This document shows positions 7,573 through 17,237 of a DNA stretch of 31,333 nucleotides, in pieces. The stretch comes from Chryseobacterium gleum. GTDB lineage: Bacteria; Bacteroidota; Bacteroidia; Flavobacteriales_D; Sanyastnellaceae. Position 1 is the stretch's first letter. Each line of letters starts with the position of its first letter. The stretch lies in assembly GCA_945878835.1 (NCBI GenBank), contig CAMCUG010000002.1, positions 1 through 31,333 of the forward strand. Direction: 5' to 3'. The position numbers and the translations under genes are program-made. Under the pieces are notes generated by a model that was not told the origin of the DNA, ran no database searches, and was given only the letters and a program-made list of their open reading frames with translations.

Positions 7573-7945
7573 GATTGTAATTTTCGGACTTTCTGCATTG
7601 TATGCCACGCTATCAGTGATGGGAGCTTCGCTTATCAAATTAACCCTGAACAGTTGGGGCGCTGAACAACGCGGACTGGTTTCAGTGAAAGATTATTTTT
7701 CCTTTTTATTCGAACCGAAAGTATTCTTCGGAATGGGAATTATTTTCGTTTCGGCATTGGTCTTATTTAAGGCCCTTTCGTTGAGCGATTTCAGCTACGT
7801 TATTCCCGTGAGTGCTGCAGTGAATTTTATTCTCACAGCTTCGGTGGCTGCAGTGTTTTTCGGAGAGAAATTAGCGTGGAACAACATTGTTGGAATAGCG
7901 CTTATTATCGCCGGAGTATTTGTCATTAACCTGAAAAGAGCATGA
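7565..7945 (+). CDS. Small EamA/SMR-like membrane protein, ArnE/ArnF-like flippase subunit
   Basis: A 126-residue protein that is mostly membrane: four hydrophobic helices are visible (about 4-24, 48-68, 73-96 and 100-122). The last ends in NIVGIALIIAGVFVINL, the typical tail of EamA/DMT and SMR proteins. Its size matches ArnE and ArnF, which together flip undecaprenyl-phosphate-aminoarabinose. Only one such gene is present, so it may act as a homodimer like EmrE. It overlaps the glycosyltransferase by eight bases and the next gene by four, implying coupled translation. Confidence 0.8.
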   Translation: MSKIVIFGLSALYATLSVMGASLIKLTLNSWGAEQRGLVSVKDYFSFLFEPKVFFGMGIIFVSALVLFKALSLSDFSYVIPVSAAVNFILTASVAAVFFGEKLAWNNIVGIALIIAGVFVINLKRA

Positions 7946-8934
7946 GCAAGATTCTAGTCACTGGTGCTGCCGGATTCATTGGCTCTCATCTCACAGATGC
8001 CTTGCTTGAAGCGGGACATGAAGTTGTGGGTTTCGATAATTTGTCTAACGGAAAAATACGCAACCTTGAAAGTGCATTGGAGAACAATGCGTTTCAATTC
8101 GCGGAAGGAGACATTTGTGAGGAAGCTCAAGTGAATGAAATCATGAAGGGAATTGATGTGGTGTATCACTTGGCTTGCCTCGGTGTTCGTCATTCCATTC
8201 ACAGTCCTTTTGAAAACCACCGGGTAAATGCGGAAGGCTCACTTCGTGTTTTGGAAGCCGCTAGACAAGAGAACGTTTCGAAGTTTTTCTATATATCAAC
8301 GTCTGAAATCTATGGCGACATTCAAACGTTTCCAATTGATGAGTTGGGAGTTCCGGCTCCGAAAACAGTTTACGGAAGTAGCAAGTTAGCTGGAGAAAAC
8401 TACGCCTATTCATACAACGTGTGTTATGGACTTCCAACCGTAATCACTCGGATCTTCAATAACTACGGACCACGCGCCCATTACGAAGGAGATGCTGGAG
8501 AGATTATTCCGCGGAGCATTGTTCGGATGTTGAACGGTGAAGCGCCAGTCGTTTTTGGAAAGGGCGATGTAACGCGTGATTTCTTTTTTGTGAAGGACAC
8601 CGCGCGCGCACTTGTTGGATTAATTCAGAATGATAAGGTTGTTGGAGAAATCATAAACATTGGAACCGGCGTTGAAATTTCTATGAAAGAACTCATGGAA
8701 GTTCTCATCGAGGAAATGGGGTTGAAAGACCGAATGAACATTCGGTTTGAAGAAGATCGTCCGGCAGATGTTCCTCGCTTGTGGGTGAATCCAGGGAAGT
8801 TTAAAGCGTTAACCGGTTTTGAAAATGATATGGATTTTCGTGAAGGATTGAGAGAAACGATTGCGTATTACAAGACATTGAATCAGACCAACGATTTAAT
8901 GAATGAAATAGAAATTCAAAATTGGAAGAAATGA
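7942..8934 (+). CDS. NAD-dependent epimerase/dehydratase (extended SDR)
   Basis: A 330-residue extended short-chain dehydrogenase. The cofactor motif TGAAGFIGSHL is at residues 7-17. The catalytic set is a serine in YISTSEIYG near residue 119 and YGSSK with Y144 and K148. RIFNNYGPRA near residue 170 is the substrate-loop motif shared by UDP-glucose epimerases, dehydratases and UDP-glucuronate decarboxylases. It would make a keto or epimerised nucleotide sugar for the aminotransferase that follows. The exact reaction is not decidable from sequence. It overlaps both neighbours by four bases. Confidence 0.9.
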   Translation: MSKILVTGAAGFIGSHLTDALLEAGHEVVGFDNLSNGKIRNLESALENNAFQFAEGDICEEAQVNEIMKGIDVVYHLACLGVRHSIHSPFENHRVNAEGSLRVLEAARQENVSKFFYISTSEIYGDIQTFPIDELGVPAPKTVYGSSKLAGENYAYSYNVCYGLPTVITRIFNNYGPRAHYEGDAGEIIPRSIVRMLNGEAPVVFGKGDVTRDFFFVKDTARALVGLIQNDKVVGEIINIGTGVEISMKELMEVLIEEMGLKDRMNIRFEEDRPADVPRLWVNPGKFKALTGFENDMDFREGLRETIAYYKTLNQTNDLMNEIEIQNWKK

Positions 8935-10067
8935 AAATCCCGGTAGCAAAGCCATATCTAGGAGTTGAAGAAGCGCAATTGGCCTACGACACCATTCTAA
9001 CGAATTGGGTAACTCAAGGTCCGCGCGTAGCAGAGTTTGAAGAGAAATTTGCGAGATATGTTGGAAGTGAATACGCTGTGGCGGTAAGCAATTGCACGAC
9101 GGCTTTGCACTTGTCGCTCATTGCAGCGGGTATTGGCCCTGGCGACGAAGTCATTTGTCCGAGCATGAGTTATATCGCTACAGCAAACGCAATAGTTTAT
9201 GTAGGAGCAACGCCTGTTTTTGTTGAAGTGAAATCTGAAACTTACAACATAGATCCTGCAGACGTTGAGCGAAAGATTACTTCACAGACGAAAGCTATCA
9301 TCGGTGTTCATCAGATTGGTCGTCCTTTCGAGATAGACGAAATAAAAACGTTGTGCGCGAAGCACAGCCTAATCTTAATTGAAGACGCTGCTTGTGCCGC
9401 GGGTTCTTCCTACAAAGGAAAAAAGATTGGTTCGCATTCAGACTTGGTGTGTTTTTCATTCCACCCGAGAAAGGTGATTACAACGGGAGACGGAGGCATG
9501 ATAGCCACTTCAAACGTAGAATACGCAGAACGATTGAAACGCTTGCGTCAGCATGGAATGAGCGTAAACGATCGTGTTCGTCACCTCAGCGACAAGATTA
9601 TTGTTGAAGATCATTTGGAAGTCGGATATAATTTCCGAATGACCGATATTCAGGCGGCTGTAGGAATTCGTCAATTGGAAAAATTAGATGCCATTGTTGA
9701 ACGAAGAAGAGAAATTGCACAATTCTATTTGAATGAGTTGAACGGCATCGAATGCATTCGTTTGCCTTTTGAAAGTGAAAACGATTTCACCAATTGGCAG
9801 TCGTTTTCAGTTTACATAAAACCTACTTGTCCAATTTCAAGAAACGATATCATGCAGAAAATGCTCGACTTCGGTATTTCAACAAGAAGAGGCATCATGA
9901 CCTCACATCGTGAAACAGCATACAAGACAAGAGGTGTAGACATTTCGCTTCCGATTTCTGAAGATGCCGCCGATCGTAGCATTGTGCTTCCACTATATGT
10001 ACCGATGTCGCAAGAGGAAATGGATTATGTCATCAAACATTTCAAAGCATGTTTGAATCAAGATTAA
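8931..10067 (+). CDS. DegT/DnrJ/EryC1/StrS-family sugar aminotransferase
   Basis: A 378-residue PLP enzyme starting at ATG 8931 in an ATGA overlap; a TTG at 8922 is a less likely start. The N-terminal block IPVAKPYLG...TNWVTQGPRVAEFE is the family opening. EDAACAAGS carries the conserved aspartate (D152). CFSFHPRKVITTGDGGM carries the PLP lysine K181 (the common form is SFHATKxITTGEGG). GYNFRMTDIQAAVG is the C-terminal family signature. It aminates a keto nucleotide sugar, probably the product of the preceding SDR, like ArnB. The amino donor is normally glutamate. Confidence 0.92.
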   Translation: MKIPVAKPYLGVEEAQLAYDTILTNWVTQGPRVAEFEEKFARYVGSEYAVAVSNCTTALHLSLIAAGIGPGDEVICPSMSYIATANAIVYVGATPVFVEVKSETYNIDPADVERKITSQTKAIIGVHQIGRPFEIDEIKTLCAKHSLILIEDAACAAGSSYKGKKIGSHSDLVCFSFHPRKVITTGDGGMIATSNVEYAERLKRLRQHGMSVNDRVRHLSDKIIVEDHLEVGYNFRMTDIQAAVGIRQLEKLDAIVERRREIAQFYLNELNGIECIRLPFESENDFTNWQSFSVYIKPTCPISRNDIMQKMLDFGISTRRGIMTSHRETAYKTRGVDISLPISEDAADRSIVLPLYVPMSQEEMDYVIKHFKACLNQD

Positions 10068-11464
10068 GCATTCCACTATCCAACCGAGAAGAAAGAAGTT
10101 TTATTTTCGCTTTGGTTGTTTTTAAGTGCTTACTCTTTGCTTACCTCTTTTTTCAATATTCAAATTATTGGCAGTCGGGACCCGTTGAAGGTCTTGCCGT
10201 TCATGCCGGAGATACATCGGGATATTTTAATCCAGCTGAATCTTTATCGCAAGGGGCGGGGTACTCAAGCGTTTGTCGAATGCCGGCATTCGTTCCGATT
10301 TACTCCGCAATAAGCGCAATCTTCAATCCGTTTATCGCGTATCAGTTTGTTGTCGTGCTTCAGTTTTTATTGGGTGTCTGCAGTGTTTTATGGGTAGCGC
10401 GAATCGCAGGGCATTTAGCACAGAACAAACGTGCGTATTACATGGCAGGAATCATTTACGCTTCTTCTTTTCTCATAGCAGTTTGGGAACCGATGCTACT
10501 TTCCGATAGTCTTGGAAATTCATTTTTAGTTCTCGGGTTTTACTTCGCGATACGTTTCAAAAATGAAATGAATTGGAAACTCGTTTTTTGGTCGTCGTTG
10601 TTTTTGACTTGGTCAATCTTCTTCCGTCAAATTCACGTGCTCTTCATTCCAGTCCTCTATTTTTTAATGTTGAAGAAGGAAGTGTTCTTCAAAACATCAT
10701 TGCTCTTCGCTATTCCAATTTTATTAGCATTTGGAAGCTGGACAGCCTACAACTATTCGAAGACAAACCGCTTCATTCCGCTCGTCGATTCATTTTCATC
10801 CTGCTACGGTTATATGCCCGAACAGCTCGTTGCCATTCGCGATTTGGTCATTGCTTGGGGAGAAGACTGTCAGCCTTGGGTTCCGAATTCGGCTTCGAAT
10901 TATTTAATCGCAAAAGATGGATGCACATCTTCACCGTTGAATAATCGTCATTACACAACGGCCTACGGTGCTGCTGAAATGAAACAGTTGAAAGAAGACT
11001 ACCACCGCTTTTATTACGATTTGCAAGGAACGCAAAAAGATAGTTTGGGAAATGAAATTCTTTCGCGAGCCAGAAAATACAAGCAGGTCTATGCACATGA
11101 GCATCCTTCAGATTATTATATTCTGAATCGTTTTCGATTGATGAAACAGTTTCTTTTTCCTGCAAGAATCGATAATATTCCTGGTCCAGCTTTCGCTCAA
11201 ATGAACCTCATTCAGAAAGGAGTGAAGGTAGGGTCCTACGCGTTGTTATTATTGGTGAATGTGCTTGCATTGGTGCTTTTTATTCCAGTAGTACTGAACG
11301 ATTTGAAGAACAGATGGTGGTTGATTACGGGATGGTTACTATTCTTTGTTTTAGGCGGAGTCCTTGGATTCATTGAGCAGCGCTATTTGGTTCCATGTTA
11401 TTTCTTCTTTACGATTATTGTCGCTGTAGGAATTTCCAGTTGGAAATTGAAACGTAGCGCGTAA
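10049..11464 (+). CDS. GT-C membrane glycosyltransferase, GT39/ArnT-like
   Basis: A 471-residue integral membrane protein with roughly ten hydrophobic helices. The first periplasmic loop carries GDTSGYFNPAESLSQGAGY with D55, then CRMPAFVPIY (R77, P79). This is the D...Y...G.GY...R.P.(Y)P pattern of polyprenyl-phosphate-dependent GT-C enzymes in the GT39/PMT family. Such enzymes take a sugar from undecaprenyl phosphate and attach it to lipid A, protein or glycan on the outer membrane face. It overlaps the aminotransferase by 19 bases. Placed after ArnC-, ArnE- and ArnB-like genes, it is the likely final transferase of the cassette. Acceptor unknown. Confidence 0.82.
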   Translation: MFESRLSIPLSNREERSFIFALVVFKCLLFAYLFFQYSNYWQSGPVEGLAVHAGDTSGYFNPAESLSQGAGYSSVCRMPAFVPIYSAISAIFNPFIAYQFVVVLQFLLGVCSVLWVARIAGHLAQNKRAYYMAGIIYASSFLIAVWEPMLLSDSLGNSFLVLGFYFAIRFKNEMNWKLVFWSSLFLTWSIFFRQIHVLFIPVLYFLMLKKEVFFKTSLLFAIPILLAFGSWTAYNYSKTNRFIPLVDSFSSCYGYMPEQLVAIRDLVIAWGEDCQPWVPNSASNYLIAKDGCTSSPLNNRHYTTAYGAAEMKQLKEDYHRFYYDLQGTQKDSLGNEILSRARKYKQVYAHEHPSDYYILNRFRLMKQFLFPARIDNIPGPAFAQMNLIQKGVKVGSYALLLLVNVLALVLFIPVVLNDLKNRWWLITGWLLFFVLGGVLGFIEQRYLVPCYFFFTIIVAVGISSWKLKRSA

Positions 11465-11475
11465 ATTTGAAGAAT

Positions 11476-12633
11476 ATGCAAATCGTACTTTTTGAAGACC
11501 ACATGGTCAATTCATTTTTACCGCTCTCACACACGCGCGCAATTGCAGATCTTTTTGCTGGAATGTATTCTGTTCAAGATCGGTGGAAAATGTTTTTCGA
11601 ACAGGATTCACTATTCATTCAAACCAGAAGTTCGTTGCAAGATTTGTATGGCGCGGTTCCAGCCGGTGAGAGTTTGTACATTAATTCACGACTCATTCCG
11701 AGCAACGAAGCAGTTGCAGCGATTCAAAGCTTGCAGCCGAATGAATCGTTTTTCATCCATGAAGTGTGCGTTGCTGCAAGAGGTTTGCATACCAATTGGG
11801 ACACCTTTGAGCATCGCGTATGGACAGCAGAGGCCATGTGGTTAAACGGAATAACAGATTTATTTTCAATAAACGATTATTTACTTCGTGAAGATTTCGC
11901 TTTAGCGAATAAAAGTAATGGAGCGAGGCCAAGTCAATATTGCAGAGTTATTGGGGAAGAAAAGAACTTATTCATTCACGCTACAGCGAAGGTTTTCGAT
12001 GCGGTGTTGAATGTGGAAAGCGGACCTATATTCATTGATGAAGGAGCAGAGGTGATGGAAGGAAGTATGTTGCGCGGTCCTTTGTACATCGGGAAACACG
12101 CGGTGTTGAAGATGGGAACGAAATGTTACGGACCTTCTTCATTCGGTGAAGAATGTCGCATAGGAGGAGAGACGTCGAACGTTGTTTTTCATTCATTCAG
12201 CAACAAAGGTCACGATGGTTTTTTGGGAAATTCAGTCGTTGGTTCTTGGGTGAATTTTGGAGCCGATTCCAATTGCAGTAATTTGAAGAACAACTACAGC
12301 AGCGTTTCCATTTCGAATGATTTAGATCGAAACGAATTCAACACGGGACTTACTTTTTGTGGAGCACTCGTAGGCGATCACGCGAAGTTTGGAATTAATA
12401 CCATGCTTAATACCGGCACCTATGTAGGCGTTGCAGCCAATGTTTTTGCCGGAGACTTCCCACCGAAATGCGTTCCTTCCTTTACTTGGGGAACAGGTGT
12501 GGTAGAGCACAACTTAGACAAAGCCATTCAAACAGCGGAACGCATGATGGAACGCCGTGGCAAGGAAATTTCAGTAGCTGAAAAGGCTGTATTGACGTAT
12601 GTATTTAAAATAACAGCTGCTTCTCGGTCATAA
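11476..12633 (+). CDS. GlmU-family protein (degenerate nucleotidyltransferase plus left-handed beta helix)
   Basis: About 385 residues from ATG 11476 (TTG 11467 is also in frame). The N-terminal half resembles the GlmU-family proteins widespread in Bacteroidota, with VLFEDHMVNSFLPLSHTRAI at the start, but lacks the usual nucleotidyltransferase loop LxxGxGTRM. The C-terminal half (about 165-350) is a left-handed beta helix of hexapeptide repeats (RGPLYIGKHAVLKMG, GVAANVFAGDFP). The family is annotated as putative sugar nucleotidyltransferases or acyltransferases, with unclear activity. It may belong to the glycan cassette or be a housekeeping gene at its border; it starts only 11 bases after the GT-C gene. 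Confidence 0.82.
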   Translation: MQIVLFEDHMVNSFLPLSHTRAIADLFAGMYSVQDRWKMFFEQDSLFIQTRSSLQDLYGAVPAGESLYINSRLIPSNEAVAAIQSLQPNESFFIHEVCVAARGLHTNWDTFEHRVWTAEAMWLNGITDLFSINDYLLREDFALANKSNGARPSQYCRVIGEEKNLFIHATAKVFDAVLNVESGPIFIDEGAEVMEGSMLRGPLYIGKHAVLKMGTKCYGPSSFGEECRIGGETSNVVFHSFSNKGHDGFLGNSVVGSWVNFGADSNCSNLKNNYSSVSISNDLDRNEFNTGLTFCGALVGDHAKFGINTMLNTGTYVGVAANVFAGDFPPKCVPSFTWGTGVVEHNLDKAIQTAERMMERRGKEISVAEKAVLTYVFKITAASRS

Positions 12634-12677
12634 AGGCAGAGGAAAATAAGTGGCATTGACATTGAAAACGGAGGAGT

Positions 12678-15098
12678 ATGAATAAAGAAGTAGAGCACTA
12701 TTTTTTTTCTGACGAAGAAAACAATCAAGAATATATTCCCCTCATTTCAGCAGAGGACGAAGACAATATGGCGAATGAGGAAACACCTGAAGTGTTGCCT
12801 ATACTGCCGCTAAGAAATACCGTTCTTTTTCCAGGTGTGGTTATTCCAATTACTGTTGGAAGAGACCGCAGCATTCGCCTCATTCAAGACGCAAACGCAG
12901 GAACGAAAACCATTGGCGTAGTAGCACAGCGCAATGCAGACATGGAAGATCCCTCCTTCGAAGACCTTCATCTCATAGGAACACAGGCCACCATTTTGCG
13001 CATGTTACGCATGCCCGACGGAAGCACAACCGTTATTCTTCAAGGTAAAAAGCGCTTCTCGATTCAGGGTTTGGTAAAAACTGACCCGTATTTTGAAGCG
13101 CAGGTTTCGGCATTTGAAGAAATCAACAACAAAGCGGAAAGTAAAGAGCAGCAAGCGTTGTTCGAATCACTTCGTGATCACGCGTTGAACATCATTAATC
13201 TTTCTCCGGATATTCCAAGCGAAGCCGCTTTAGCCATCAAGAACATAAGCGGATTGTCATTCCTCACTAACTTCATTTCATCGAACATGAAGGCAGACGT
13301 AGAGAAGAAGCAAGAGCTTTTAGAAATTGCAGATTTAGATGAAAGGGCGAAGAAGGTATTTGAGCAATTGCATAACGATTTGCAAATGCTAGAAATGAAG
13401 AAAGAGATTCAGAAGAAGGTTCACATTGATATTTCGAAGCAACAACGCGAGTATTTTCTAACGCAGCAAATCAAGCAGATCCAAGACGAACTTGGAGCAA
13501 ATCCGCAGAAAGAAGAAATTGATGCCAAGCGTGAAAAAGGGAAGTTGAAGAAGTGGCCCGAAAATGTTCGATTGGCTTTTGAAAAAGAATTGGCAAAACT
13601 GGAGCGCATGAATTCGCAAGCTGCGGAATACAGCGTGCAATCTAACTATGTTGAATTGTTGCTAGACCTGCCTTGGAGCGAAACCAGTCAAGATAATTTC
13701 GATTTGCATCATGCGAAGGAAGTACTCGACCGTGATCATTTCGGATTGGAAAAAGTGAAGGAAAGAATTCTTGAGCATTTAGCAGTGTTGAAAATAAAAG
13801 GCGATATGAAATCGCCAATCATATGCTTATACGGCCCTCCAGGTGTAGGAAAAACATCACTAGGAAGGAGCGTTGCGGAAGCAATCGGAAGAAAATACGT
13901 CCGCATGTCTTTGGGCGGATTACACGATGAAGCGGAGATTCGCGGACATCGCAAGACATACATTGGCGCTATGCCCGGACGCATCATTCAGAACTTGAAA
14001 AAGGTAGGAACATCGAATCCGCTTTTCGTTTTAGATGAGATAGATAAGATGGGGCAGGGGGTTCACGGTGATCCGAGTTCTGCTATGTTGGAAGTCTTGG
14101 ATCCAGAGCAAAACCACGCGTTCTACGATAATTTCGTAGAGTTGGAATACGATCTTTCGAAAGTCATGTTCGTCGCGACGTGCAACTCTTTATCTACGCT
14201 GCAAGCCGCGCTTCGCGATCGTTTAGAGATCATTGAAGTCAACGGATATACCCTCGAAGAAAAATTAGAAATTGCGAAGCGCCATTTGGTGCCGAAGCAA
14301 TTAACTGAAAACGGACTAACGGAAAAAAACATTTCTTTCAATGATGAAGTCCTTTCATTCTTGATTGAATCTTACACGAATGAAAGCGGAGTTCGTTCAC
14401 TCGAGAAACGAATTGGTAAAATGGTTCGCCACCGAGCGAAGCAAATGGCCTTTAAGGAAAAATATAAAGCTGCGTTAACGAAAGAAGATGTTTCGAAGGC
14501 CTTAGGCGTGAGCTATGAAAAAGATAGATATGTCGACAACGACGTAGCCGGAGTAGTTACAGGATTGGCCTGGACACCAACAGGTGGCGATATTTTATTT
14601 ATTGAATCGAGCCTAACTCAAGGAAAAGGAAAACTCACATTAACAGGGAATTTGGGTGATGTCATGAAGGAAAGCGCAACACTTGCGTTGGAATACTTGA
14701 AGGCACATTCGAGTCTGCTCGAAATGGAAGCGAAAGTGTTCGATGAAACGAATGTGCATATTCACGTTCCCCAAGGCGCCGTTCCAAAAGACGGCCCAAG
14801 CGCAGGTATTACCATGTTAACGGCGCTTGCGTCTGCCTTCACAAAACGTAAAGTGAAGAAGTTTCTCGCAATGTCAGGAGAAATCACACTCCGAGGAAAA
14901 GTCCTTCCCGTAGGCGGTGTGCGCGAGAAAATTCTCGCCGCGAAGCGCGCAGGAATCAAAGAAATAATTCTCTGCGAGAAAAATCGAAGAGACATCGACG
15001 AAATCGATGAGCGCTACCTGAAAGGTTTGAAGTTTCACTTCGTGACAGACATGCACGAGGTCATAGACAAAGCTCTTCTGAAAGAAAAAGCAAAGTAA
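12678..15098 (+). CDS. lon: ATP-dependent protease Lon
   Basis: An 806-residue Lon, the usual length. After an acidic N-terminal extension of about 35 residues comes the substrate-binding LAN domain ([19 protein letters not shown]). Next is a coiled segment with [18 protein letters not shown] and the AAA+ module with Walker [10 protein letters not shown] (386-394) and Walker [11 protein letters not shown]. The C-terminal serine protease has [10 protein letters not shown] with S708 and [11 protein letters not shown] with K751. The 43-residue spacing between the dyad residues equals that of E. coli Lon (S679, K722). It degrades misfolded and regulatory proteins in the cytoplasm. GGAGGAG lies one base before the ATG, too close for a normal Shine-Dalgarno. 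Confidence 0.97.
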   Translation: MNKEVEHYFFSDEENNQEYIPLISAEDEDNMANEETPEVLPILPLRNTVLFPGVVIPITVGRDRSIRLIQDANAGTKTIGVVAQRNADMEDPSFEDLHLIGTQATILRMLRMPDGSTTVILQGKKRFSIQGLVKTDPYFEAQVSAFEEINNKAESKEQQALFESLRDHALNIINLSPDIPSEAALAIKNISGLSFLTNFISSNMKADVEKKQELLEIADLDERAKKVFEQLHNDLQMLEMKKEIQKKVHIDISKQQREYFLTQQIKQIQDELGANPQKEEIDAKREKGKLKKWPENVRLAFEKELAKLERMNSQAAEYSVQSNYVELLLDLPWSETSQDNFDLHHAKEVLDRDHFGLEKVKERILEHLAVLKIKGDMKSPIICLYGPPGVGKTSLGRSVAEAIGRKYVRMSLGGLHDEAEIRGHRKTYIGAMPGRIIQNLKKVGTSNPLFVLDEIDKMGQGVHGDPSSAMLEVLDPEQNHAFYDNFVELEYDLSKVMFVATCNSLSTLQAALRDRLEIIEVNGYTLEEKLEIAKRHLVPKQLTENGLTEKNISFNDEVLSFLIESYTNESGVRSLEKRIGKMVRHRAKQMAFKEKYKAALTKEDVSKALGVSYEKDRYVDNDVAGVVTGLAWTPTGGDILFIESSLTQGKGKLTLTGNLGDVMKESATLALEYLKAHSSLLEMEAKVFDETNVHIHVPQGAVPKDGPSAGITMLTALASAFTKRKVKKFLAMSGEITLRGKVLPVGGVREKILAAKRAGIKEIILCEKNRRDIDEIDERYLKGLKFHFVTDMHEVIDKALLKEKAK

Positions 15099-15145
15099 GC
15101 TGTGAAATATATTCAGAACTATTTCGTTACTTGCAAGCCTGAATC

Positions 15146-16168
15146 ATGAAAAAACAACTCCTCACTTTTGTCCTTTGCGCAGCTTCACTTTGCAGCTTCG
15201 CGCAAGCGGGCACCACTGTTTTTTCAGGAATCAATATCTTCGGTTCCGCCCGCGTTGCGGCAATTGGCGGCAATGCCATAGCGCTTTGTGCCAGTGATAT
15301 CAATACTGCCGCCGTTAATCCAGCACTCATCGATTCGCTCCTGGATCGAAAACTAGCCATGAGCTACGTGCGCTATTTTGGACAATCGAATTTCGGATAT
15401 TCAACCTTCGGATTCCATCCAACAAAAAGTAAATTCGCGTTTGCTGGAACACTCCAATACTTCGGATACGGAACCAGCGCAAGACTCGATGGATTGGGAA
15501 ACGATCTAGGGTCGTTCACTTCAAACGAATACGCCTTAACACTTGGCGCATCTTACAAGGTCGATTCCTTGTGGCGTGTAGGCCTGAACTTAAAAAATTT
15601 ATATTCCGTTTTCGACACCTACTATTCTTATGGTTTAGCCATAGACGCCGCTGCAACGTATTTCCAACCGAAAACCAATTTTGCGGCAAGTTTCGTTTTG
15701 AAAAATGTAGGCATGCAACTCGTTACCTACCGCGAAAACTCAAGAGAAAAACTTCCACTTGAACTTCAAATCGGAATAAGCAAACGCCCGAAGAATGCTC
15801 CGTTCTTGTTTCACATCGCCTACGAAAACGTGCAGAAGTGGAACGTCAAATACACAGATCCGAATGCTACAATCATCGTTGATCCTTTAACCGGATTGCC
15901 CGTTGAAGATCGCACCTGGGAGTTCGGAGATTTACTTATGCGTCACCTAGTCATAGGCACTGAAATTATTCTTGGGAGCAATGTGCGCATTGGCCTCGGA
16001 TACAATTATCGTCAACGAAAAGAGCTTTCGATTCCGAATAGACCGGCGACTGCTGGACTCTCGTTCGGAACAACTGTCAACTTCAAAAAGTTCCAATTGA
16101 GCTACGCTCGAAGCATTTATCACGTGGCGGGCGGTTCCAATCACCTTACTTTTACAACTTCAATATAA
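15146..16168 (+). CDS. porQ: Type IX secretion system outer-membrane protein PorQ
   Basis: A 340-residue beta-barrel-type protein with a signal peptide (MKKQLLTFVLCAASLCSFAQ). The early block INIFGSARVAAIGGNAIALC, followed by INTAAVNPALI, is typical of the PorV/PorQ group. The rest alternates amphipathic strands ending in YARSIYHVAGGSNHLTFTTS. PorQ works with PorU, PorV and PorZ in the T9SS attachment complex at the cell surface. Its location just after lon matches flavobacterial gene order. It fits with the two T9SS-sorted proteins in this window. Confidence 0.88.
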   Translation: MKKQLLTFVLCAASLCSFAQAGTTVFSGINIFGSARVAAIGGNAIALCASDINTAAVNPALIDSLLDRKLAMSYVRYFGQSNFGYSTFGFHPTKSKFAFAGTLQYFGYGTSARLDGLGNDLGSFTSNEYALTLGASYKVDSLWRVGLNLKNLYSVFDTYYSYGLAIDAAATYFQPKTNFAASFVLKNVGMQLVTYRENSREKLPLELQIGISKRPKNAPFLFHIAYENVQKWNVKYTDPNATIIVDPLTGLPVEDRTWEFGDLLMRHLVIGTEIILGSNVRIGLGYNYRQRKELSIPNRPATAGLSFGTTVNFKKFQLSYARSIYHVAGGSNHLTFTTSI

Positions 16169-16172
16169 AATC

Positions 16173-17237
16173 ATGAAATTTAAAGCAGGGGTATTATCCG
16201 GTGACGAAGTTACCGAAGTGTTGAACGATGCAAAGGCACACGGCTACGCATTGCCAGCAGTAAATGTAATTTCAACGAACAGTGTGAACGCAGTTCTTGA
16301 AACCGCTCGCGACTTGAACTCGCCTGTGGTGGTTCAATTCAGCAACGGTGGCGGAGCATTCTACGCTGGTAAAGGGCTTGACAACAAAAATCAAGAAGCT
16401 GCCATTCTTGGCTCTGTGAGCGGTGCACATCATGTGCATTTAATGGCAAAGGCATATGGTGTTCCTGTTATCATGCACACAGACCATTGCGCGAAGAATT
16501 TACTTCCTTGGATGGATGGAATGATGGAGCACGGGTTGGCGCATTTCGAAAGAACAGGACGTTCGTTATTCAGCTCACACATGCTCGATTTCTCTGAAGA
16601 ACCTCTTCATGAAAACATTGAATTGAGCGTTGAGTATTTCAAAAAAATGACTCAAATGGGAGTTACACTTGAGATTGAATTGGGTGTTACCGGTGGTGAA
16701 GAAGATGGTGTTGACAACAGTGATGTGGATAGCAGCAAGCTATACACGCAGCCGGAAGAAGTGGCTTATGCCTACGAACACATGAATACAGTTTCAAATC
16801 GCTTCACTGTAGCAGCTGCCTTCGGAAACGTTCACGGCGTATACAAGCCAGGAAATGTGAAGTTGTCTCCAGTAATCTTGAACAATTCGCAAGAGTTCAT
16901 TCAGAATAAATTCAATACCGGATCGAAACCAGTAAACTTCGTTTTCCACGGTGGAAGCGGTTCTTCTCGTGAAGAGATTCGCGAAGCCATTTCATACGGG
17001 GCGGTTAAAATGAATATCGATACCGACATGCAATACGCATACATGGTTGGAATCCGCAACTACATGTCAAGCAAAGCAGCGTATTTACAAAATCAAATTG
17101 GAAATCCAGATGGCGACGATAAGCCAAACAAAAAATTCTACGATCCACGCGTTTGGTTACGTGAAGGAGAAAAGGAATTTGTAGCTCGCTTAAAGCAAGC
17201 ATTCGAAGATTTAAATGCAGTTGGACGTAACGTGTAA
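16173..17237 (+). CDS. fbaA: Class II fructose-bisphosphate aldolase
   Basis: A 354-residue class IIA aldolase that splits fructose 1,6-bisphosphate into DHAP and glyceraldehyde 3-phosphate in glycolysis and gluconeogenesis. VIMHTDHCAKNLLPWMDG gives D104 and the zinc ligand H105; TLEIELGVTGGEEDGVDN is the catalytic glutamate loop; GNVHGVYKPGNVKL (H221) and FVFHGGSGS (H259) supply the other zinc ligands and the phosphate site. It starts four bases after porQ. Its stop codon directly abuts the stop codon of the convergent surface-protein gene with no base between them. Confidence 0.96.
   Translation: MKFKAGVLSGDEVTEVLNDAKAHGYALPAVNVISTNSVNAVLETARDLNSPVVVQFSNGGGAFYAGKGLDNKNQEAAILGSVSGAHHVHLMAKAYGVPVIMHTDHCAKNLLPWMDGMMEHGLAHFERTGRSLFSSHMLDFSEEPLHENIELSVEYFKKMTQMGVTLEIELGVTGGEEDGVDNSDVDSSKLYTQPEEVAYAYEHMNTVSNRFTVAAAFGNVHGVYKPGNVKLSPVILNNSQEFIQNKFNTGSKPVNFVFHGGSGSSREEIREAISYGAVKMNIDTDMQYAYMVGIRNYMSSKAAYLQNQIGNPDGDDKPNKKFYDPRVWLREGEKEFVARLKQAFEDLNAVGRNV

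Noticed and set aside
7140..7598. A 152-residue open frame antisense to the GT2 gene
   Set aside because: It mirrors the coding strand of a well-supported glycosyltransferase and has no recognisable domain or start signal.
12670..12677. GGAGGAG before lon as a strong Shine-Dalgarno
   Set aside because: It lies one base from the ATG, closer than a working site, and neighbouring genes do not use Shine-Dalgarno sequences.
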